Below are positions 39,745 through 44,999 of a stretch of 44,999 nucleotides of DNA, in pieces; the first letter of the stretch is position 1, and each line of letters opens with the position of its first letter. The DNA comes from JAKLFA01 sp964450385. Its GTDB lineage: Bacteria; Omnitrophota; Gorgyraeia; Zapsychrales; JANLHA01. The stretch is from positions 1 through 44,999 of the forward strand of contig CAYVEC010000016.1 in assembly GCA_964450385.1 (NCBI GenBank), in the 5' to 3' direction. A model generated the notes under the pieces. The model was not told the origin of the DNA. It ran no database searches and saw only the letters and a list, made by a program, of their open reading frames with translations. The position numbers and the translations under genes are program-made.

Positions 39745-42087
39745 TTATAAATGTGTGACAAAAACCTGGATCTTTCCCTCTGTTTCGCCGTTCGGCCCGC
39801 CGGCGAAGCCTTCGAGGGCCTTCCCGATCACGCGGCCGAAGGAGGTGTCGAGGTCCCGTTCCGCGCGCATCGCATGACCCGGAACGGATGAGGTTGTGAG
39901 CAGGTCACCGGCCGCGATCGGCCCGTTCTCGAGCGTGACCTTGCACGGCACCTGGCCGGTGAGCGCCACCGGAGGCGCGAGCGGGTCGGTAAAGCTGTTG
40001 GGATTGGGGGAAATAATCGTCTCGGTCCCCTTGAGCACGAGCGCGGGCGCGGTCGAGACGATGCCGACCACCCGGCGGTCATAGGGAGAGACGGAACGTT
40101 TAAACTTATTGGGTGCGCTGGTATCGATAATAATCACGTCACCTGGGGTGACGGGTTCTGAGGTGTCAAAGATCTCGGCAAAATCGCAGTTCGTGCATTC
40201 TTTGACTTCTTCTGTGCTCGGATCCAGACGGAGATGTTTCACGCTTCCCATGTCCTGGGCAGCAATGCGGACGGCTCCTCCGAGGCGGACATTCCCGTTA
40301 ACATGGAGGCGGCTTCTCGGATTTACGACACCGATGCCGACCCGGGGATAGCTAGATTTCCATTGGTTGCTCGAGGTGCTGTAAGATTTGAATAGAGAGA
40401 AGGAGTTGTTTTGGTCCACGACAATTGGGTCATTTGAAGCCGCTCCTTCCGCCCATGCAAACACCTTTGAGGCTTGAACAGAAAGGTTGGATCCCATGGC
40501 GAACGAGTTTCCGTAAGCGTTTTGTATATCAACGGCTGATCCGCCCAGGATGCCGGAATTGGGCGTAAGCCCAATATCATACACGGTAGTTCCGATTTTA
40601 TTAGATGATCCTCCGAGGATGATGTTGTATGCGCCGAAGATTTGGTTATTTTGTCCTTCGAAGACCACATTATTGATCCCGAGGTCGTATGTGTTTGTCC
40701 TATTGATCGTATTGCTGATCCCGCCGCCGATATAACTGGAATGTCCGATCGTATTATTCTGCCCTCCGGAGATCGCGCAGTAGTCATTGGTTGAGGTCGT
40801 ATCGGAGCCGCAGATGTTCCCCTCGCCGCCGGCGACGACGGCACCGGTGCCGTTCGCCTGATTGTTCTGGCCGCCGATGATCGTGCCGAGGGTCCGCGAG
40901 ATGCTGTTCCCGCTGCCGCCGCCGATCGAGGCCCAGGTCGCGATCGGGTTGTCGTCTGCGAAATTGCCGCCGCCCCCGCCGATAAACCCGAAATTTGACC
41001 GGATGATATTGTTATAGCCGCCGATAATGGTTGATGTCGGAGATTGTCCTTCCCAATCTATTCGATTTTGTTTTCCTCCGACGATAATTGATGTGGTGCT
41101 TGATAAGTAATTTCGCGTTCCTCCTCCGATCACTCCGCCATCGGTGGCTGACCCGGCGATAACGTTGTTGATCTGGGCAAAAGACGCGGCGCTCACGAGG
41201 TCGGTTTCTAATGTCGCGTCGGTCCATGGGTTGGTCCCGTTCCAGGTATCGATCGCGCCGCCGCCGATAAAATGGGTAAGGGTGCCTGTCAATGTGGCGT
41301 CAAAGGAATTATGGCTGCCGCCCAGGATGATCCCTTCGGCCCCGGCTGCGTCCTTCATTTTATTAAAGAGGCCGCCGCCGATCAACTGGTTATCTTTTAC
41401 GGCTGTGGCGTTCTCGCGGCCGCTTAAGGCATACCCGGAGTTACCGAAGCCCGAAAAAGTTAGGCTCCCGGCTTGGTTGGCCCCGGAGGAGAATCCCGCA
41501 CTGTTTGCCGCTGTCCAGTTCGAACGGTCGCCGCCCAGTGAGTAGAGAGGTGTTGTGTCAAAATAGCCGACGTGGAGCCCGGCGTTCTTGCTGTGCCACA
41601 TGAATTTTGTGCCGGCTCCTTGGGCGGCTGCCGGCGCCAGATCCTGCGGCAGGTTTGTATGCGCCTGACCCGCGGCAAGGATCCCTCCGTCATTGTCAAG
41701 CGAGAGTTTAAAACGCGGGTCATCCGTGCCGATCCCGATCAGCTTTGAGGCCGGCAGAGCCTCAGGGTTCAATTCAATAAAGTCATCGGTCTTTTTCCAG
41801 GCCTCGCCGCCTGACGCAGCGGCATCCGGCGGCTGCCATAGGCCGGAGTTATTACAGATGAGGACGGTGGTCCCGTCTGTTTTCATCCCGAGGGCGCCTG
41901 GGGCACAGCCGGTTGCGGTCGAGTCCGTGACGTTGATGAGGCGGATCCGGTCAAAATCCGCTCGTGGCGGCGGCAGATAGGAACGAATGATCAACGGCGA
42001 CCCGGTCTGGGCCGCGGCAGGGGGCAGATCGGTCAGGCCCATGATCAGGGCGAGGGTGAAAAATATGGATAATGAGTATGTTTTCAT
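39745..42087 (-). CDS. Surface protein A: beta-helical repeat protein with conserved C-terminal domain
   Basis: This 780-residue exported protein has a signal peptide (MKTYSLSIFFTLALIMGL, cleavage near AAA-Q). The region about 230-570 consists of imperfect repeats of about 15-16 residues of the form (I/V)(I/V)GGxxNxI, for example TIIGGYNNIIRS and GTIIGGQNNQAN, typical of a YadA-head-like beta roll. A VGIGVVNPRSRLHVNG phrase (as in phage tail-fibre-like proteins) leads to a C-terminal domain of about 145 residues: CDFAEIFDTSEPVTPGDV, VVGIVSTAPALVL, PVALTGQVPCKVTLENGPI, GDLLTTSSVPGHAMRA. The last domain resembles the C-terminal chaperone/peptidase-like domains of trimeric fibres. It starts by ATGA overlap with protein B; an ATG at 42114 lies inside B. 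Confidence 0.88.
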   Translation of the reverse strand: MKTYSLSIFFTLALIMGLTDLPPAAAQTGSPLIIRSYLPPPRADFDRIRLINVTDSTATGCAPGALGMKTDGTTVLICNNSGLWQPPDAAASGGEAWKKTDDFIELNPEALPASKLIGIGTDDPRFKLSLDNDGGILAAGQAHTNLPQDLAPAAAQGAGTKFMWHSKNAGLHVGYFDTTPLYSLGGDRSNWTAANSAGFSSGANQAGSLTFSGFGNSGYALSGRENATAVKDNQLIGGGLFNKMKDAAGAEGIILGGSHNSFDATLTGTLTHFIGGGAIDTWNGTNPWTDATLETDLVSAASFAQINNVIAGSATDGGVIGGGTRNYLSSTTSIIVGGKQNRIDWEGQSPTSTIIGGYNNIIRSNFGFIGGGGGNFADDNPIATWASIGGGSGNSISRTLGTIIGGQNNQANGTGAVVAGGEGNICGSDTTSTNDYCAISGGQNNTIGHSSYIGGGISNTINRTNTYDLGINNVVFEGQNNQIFGAYNIILGGSSNKIGTTVYDIGLTPNSGILGGSAVDIQNAYGNSFAMGSNLSVQASKVFAWAEGAASNDPIVVDQNNSFSLFKSYSTSSNQWKSSYPRVGIGVVNPRSRLHVNGNVRLGGAVRIAAQDMGSVKHLRLDPSTEEVKECTNCDFAEIFDTSEPVTPGDVIIIDTSAPNKFKRSVSPYDRRVVGIVSTAPALVLKGTETIISPNPNSFTDPLAPPVALTGQVPCKVTLENGPIAAGDLLTTSSVPGHAMRAERDLDTSFGRVIGKALEGFAGGPNGETEGKIQVFVTHL

Positions 42088-44471
42088 CGTCGGTTCACGT
42101 AGGCCCTGATCCATCCGGTTGATTCGATCGTTTCGGGTTTGAACGGTTCCATGGCCTTTCCGATAACGCTTCCGAAGGCCGCGCGGGCCGTGCCTGCCCG
42201 CATCGCGTATCCCGGCCGTGATGCCGAGACCAGGGCGTCCCCAGGCTGGACCGCGCCATTTTCGCCGCAGATCTTGATCATAACCTGACCGGCAAGCGCG
42301 ATCGGGGCCCGGCCGCCGGCATCGATCGGGCCGTCAATAGGCTCCGGGGTCAGGATCGTTTGATCCCCCTCGAGGGTCATGGCCGGGGCCAGGGACACCA
42401 CGCCGATCGCGCGCGGGTCATGGGCGACGGATGTCTTCATCACATGGCCGGCGTTCGAGGGTGACAGGATCACGGTGTCGCCGGGTTCGAGCGGCTCGTC
42501 CGCGGTGAAGGTCTCGGCCACGTCATAGCCCAGGCTCCAAAGAGGTTTCAAGGGCAGATTCTCGCTCGCAATTTTTCTTTTGAGCTTTTTATCATCCGCC
42601 TCTTCGGTATCTACAGTCGTTAGGCCGGTTAAATAGAGGGCGCCGTTGTCAATTTGAAATGAGCCTTCTATTGTGAGAGTGGAGACGGGGTTGGCTCTCC
42701 ACACTCCCGCTAGAATGTTGTTTGCACATATGTTGAGTTTTCCGTAATAGACTGTTGCAGAGTTTACGATGGCCTGTTGTCCAAGAATTAAGAAGGAATA
42801 TTCAGGGAGGTCCGCGGCGACATCGTAACCCCAGGCGAAGATCATATCGCGGCGCGCCCCGGCCGTGTTACGGATGTTGCGGCCCATAAAAAGATTGTAT
42901 TCGGACCCGTTCTCGATCAGGATGTTGGACCCGATTGCGGTTGAATAGGAGCCGTTGACCTGGTTATTCTGTCCGCCGGGGATAAAGGCGTACGATCCGC
43001 CCAGGATCTGGTTGTTGGACCCTCCGCCGATCACGCCGTACGGCCCGGCAATGCTGTTATTGCTCCCCGCGCCGATGAAGGAATAGGGGGCGGAGATCTG
43101 GTTGTTCTGCCCCCCGACGATACCCGAGAAATTGCTTCCGGTGATGATATTACCGATGCCCCCCGCGACGACCGATCCGGTTGAATCGGTGATGTCATTG
43201 GAGCCTCCGAAGGCCGCTGAGCAAACGCTGCTGGTTATATCGCTGCCGCTGCCGCCGAGGATCACGCTGTTTCGCGAAAGGGTGATATGGTTGACCCATC
43301 CGCCTCCGATGAGAGACAGGAGGGAGGCCTCAATATAATTTTGTTCTCCTCCGATGAGAGCGCTTTCAGGAGAGTCGGTCAGATGGTTGTTAAGGCCTCC
43401 GCCGAGCAGGGTAAATGACATGGGCACGTAGAAGATCTTGTAGCTCAGGTAATTGTTGTTTCCGCCGAGGATCGTTGCGTGAGTCACGAAGCTTGAGGTC
43501 GCGTTAATCGTGATTTGATTGTTATTTCCGGCGCCGATCGTGAGCATGGGCGCGTTCTTGGCGGCAGAAATGGAAGACGCACTGGTCATGCCCATCATGA
43601 TCGAACAATAATCTTTTTGTGCCGCCGCTCCCCAGATGCTTCCGGCATTCCCGATGAATGAAAATTGTCCGTTTGTTTGTAACGTGTTGTTAGAGCTCGT
43701 GTTCGGCCGGACAAGAAAGGCGTATTGACCGCTCGCCGTGGCCGTGTTTGGATTTCCAGGGCCAAGAATTGTTGCGTAGGCTGCTGGGGCTGAGGCTGGG
43801 GTGAGGCCGAGGACATAAGAATAGGGGCCGAGAACTGGAAGAGTGCCACGAGCATAGGCGTGCAAGGAGGCGTATTTGGGCGACCAGATGAACCAGCGGG
43901 TGGGGAGGCGCTTTGCGACGTTGGTGTAATATTCTTCAAGTTCAGATGGGACGAGCGGGCTGAGCGTGGCGTCGCTAGGCGCGACTGAGCCACGGGCAAA
44001 GATGCTCGTATCGCCGCCGCCCGAGCCGTCGAGTACGAGTTTGCAGATGCCGGTTCCGACGGCCGTTCCACTCAGATTAAAAAGTTCAGCCGCGGAGGAG
44101 TCCGCTGGGATTGTCCACGCACTATCGAGCGCGCCGTTGGTCGCCGGAGGGTCTGTGAGTGTGACGAGGGCCCCGTCCTGGGTCCAGACCCCGCCGCTCG
44201 CGGTTCTAAAACTCGACCATTGTAAATTTTCGCCTGCGGTGTCATCGGTGTCCCGGCAGATGACCGGGCCCGCGAGCGTGTTCATATAGATCGTGCCGAG
44301 TTCGGCGCAGGGGCTCTCCAGGGGGGCGATCTCCATCCGCGGGTCGAGACGAAAATACTGGTAACTCCCAGTGGGCGAGGGGTGGGAAATCGGTTGACGC
44401 AGGGTGTCGGCCTGGCTGGACGAGGCCAGGAAGACGAGGCTAATGAGCAATGAGTAGGCGTGTTTGTTCAT
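42084..44471 (-). CDS. Surface protein B: paralog of A
   Basis: This 795-residue exported protein has a signal peptide (MNKHAYSLLISLVFLASSSQA). The central GGxxN repeats (about 320-545, LIGGEQNYIEASLLSLIGGGW, SGIVGGQNNQIS, GVIGGGSNNQILGG) follow a more complex N-terminal half with few repeats (about 60-310). The C-terminal domain matches those of A and C: YDVAETFTADEPLEPGDTV, AIGVVSLAPAMTLEG, PIALAGQVMIKICGENGAV, GDALVSASRPGYAMRA, GSVIGKAMEPF. A short coil (EEADDKKLKRKIASENL) before it could be the trimer-forming link. It overlaps C upstream and A downstream by four bases each. Confidence 0.88.
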   Translation of the reverse strand: MNKHAYSLLISLVFLASSSQADTLRQPISHPSPTGSYQYFRLDPRMEIAPLESPCAELGTIYMNTLAGPVICRDTDDTAGENLQWSSFRTASGGVWTQDGALVTLTDPPATNGALDSAWTIPADSSAAELFNLSGTAVGTGICKLVLDGSGGGDTSIFARGSVAPSDATLSPLVPSELEEYYTNVAKRLPTRWFIWSPKYASLHAYARGTLPVLGPYSYVLGLTPASAPAAYATILGPGNPNTATASGQYAFLVRPNTSSNNTLQTNGQFSFIGNAGSIWGAAAQKDYCSIMMGMTSASSISAAKNAPMLTIGAGNNNQITINATSSFVTHATILGGNNNYLSYKIFYVPMSFTLLGGGLNNHLTDSPESALIGGEQNYIEASLLSLIGGGWVNHITLSRNSVILGGSGSDITSSVCSAAFGGSNDITDSTGSVVAGGIGNIITGSNFSGIVGGQNNQISAPYSFIGAGSNNSIAGPYGVIGGGSNNQILGGSYAFIPGGQNNQVNGSYSTAIGSNILIENGSEYNLFMGRNIRNTAGARRDMIFAWGYDVAADLPEYSFLILGQQAIVNSATVYYGKLNICANNILAGVWRANPVSTLTIEGSFQIDNGALYLTGLTTVDTEEADDKKLKRKIASENLPLKPLWSLGYDVAETFTADEPLEPGDTVILSPSNAGHVMKTSVAHDPRAIGVVSLAPAMTLEGDQTILTPEPIDGPIDAGGRAPIALAGQVMIKICGENGAVQPGDALVSASRPGYAMRAGTARAAFGSVIGKAMEPFKPETIESTGWIRAYVNRR

Positions 44472-44999
44472 GGCGTGATCACCAGGACCAGAATGACGCC
44501 TTCTTGCGCGTCAGACTGTTGCGGGTTGAACGGCTCAAGGGCCTTCGCGAAGACCGCGTTAAAGGCCTGTTCAGGATCAGAGGCGCGCATGGCGTATCCC
44601 GGGGTTGACGAGGCAACGAGCAGGTCCCCGGGTCGGATCGCCCCGTTCTCTGCTGTCACACGGCACGGGACCCGGCCGGCAACGGCGATCGGCGCCATGT
44701 CGGTATATTCGGTTGTTGTGATCTTGGGCGACAGGACAAAATGCCTTTCTGAGAGGATCATGGCCGGGACTGTTGAGACCACGCCGATCGCGGCCGGCGA
44801 GTAGGCCGTCTCGGTGCGGGTGAGAAGACCGGCGGTCTCATCCGATGCGGAGAGGCCGGCCACATCAGCGCTTCGGACCGGGGTTTTAAGGCGGAAGTCT
44901 TCCGCGATGTCATTTCGATAGCGTTTTTCGATCTCGTACGTGCCGCTGTCCCACAGGAGATAATTTCCCATTCCCTCTGTGATCCCGTCGAGAGATGAT
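44468..44999 (-). CDS. Surface protein C: paralog, C-terminal part only (cut by window edge)
   Basis: The frame runs open to the window edge. Its last 150 residues are the same C-terminal domain as in A and B: NDIAEDFRLKTPV, AIGVVSTVPAMIL, PIAVAGRVPCRVTAENGAI, GDLLVASSTPGYAMRA, AVFAKALEPF. The N-terminal part, presumably signal peptide and repeats, lies beyond base 44999. ATGA overlap with B shows that the three genes form one transcriptional unit, with C upstream. Confidence 0.85.
   Translation of the reverse strand, partial: SSLDGITEGMGNYLLWDSGTYEIEKRYRNDIAEDFRLKTPVRSADVAGLSASDETAGLLTRTETAYSPAAIGVVSTVPAMILSERHFVLSPKITTTEYTDMAPIAVAGRVPCRVTAENGAIRPGDLLVASSTPGYAMRASDPEQAFNAVFAKALEPFNPQQSDAQEGVILVLVITP

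Overview
The window looks like part of a high-GC, Gram-negative, uncultured bacterium, most plausibly Candidatus Omnitrophota or a relative; this placement is an inference from gene content. Supporting features are a PEP-CTERM protein, lipoproteins, a TolC/MacAB exporter, beta-helical surface proteins with a shared C-terminal domain, a very long exported coiled-coil protein and a divergent stand-alone bL27-like protein. A run of exactly 100 N (32487-32586) shows that it is a draft scaffold. No tRNA, rRNA or CRISPR array was seen.

Layout. 1-612: the tail of an extracellular repeat protein (with an in-frame TAG), a terminator, and an IS3-family transposase remnant. 855-4600: a lower-GC block of small regulators (OmpR-type response regulator and histidine kinase; then, behind a PhoB-like direct-repeat promoter, a lone receiver, a UPF0316 membrane protein, a PII-like protein, Rnk and a 16-codon Lys-rich ORF ended by a terminator). 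4777-5981: a paired short chromate transporter. 6338-9715: a B12-type radical SAM protein convergent with a GT-C-like membrane protein, sharing one bidirectional terminator. 9807-15411: a tightly coupled operon of split transketolase, GT2 glycosyltransferase, TIGR03032 protein, sulfotransferase and nucleotide-sugar SDR, probably making a sulfated surface glycan. 15509-16450: a PEP-CTERM protein.

16630-22376: five genes that together describe use of murein peptides: dipeptide epimerase, VanY-type D,D-carboxypeptidase, SDF symporter, DUF819 membrane protein and an NlpC/P60 lipoprotein. 22558-26796: tolC-macA-macB. 26949-28170: a receiver fused to a zinc ribbon, and a convergent gene of unknown function. 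28292-33164: an exported coiled-coil protein of at least about 1590 residues, interrupted by the N run inside a 120-nt tandem repeat. The two flanks join exactly, in frame, if the gap is 6 nt (or 6 plus multiples of 120). 33161-39007: nucleoside deaminase, lipoprotein, trmB, D,D-carboxypeptidase, a DsbA-like protein with a CPYS active site, a bL27-like protein and glmS.

39049-44999 (minus strand): three tandem, ATGA-coupled paralogous surface proteins followed by rsmI. A 12-nt REP-like sequence flanks rsmI on both sides, once as a 30-nt perfect palindrome. The best candidates for something new are the murein-peptide operon with its DUF819 carrier, the sulfoglycan operon with its split transketolase, and the mosaic surface-protein array.
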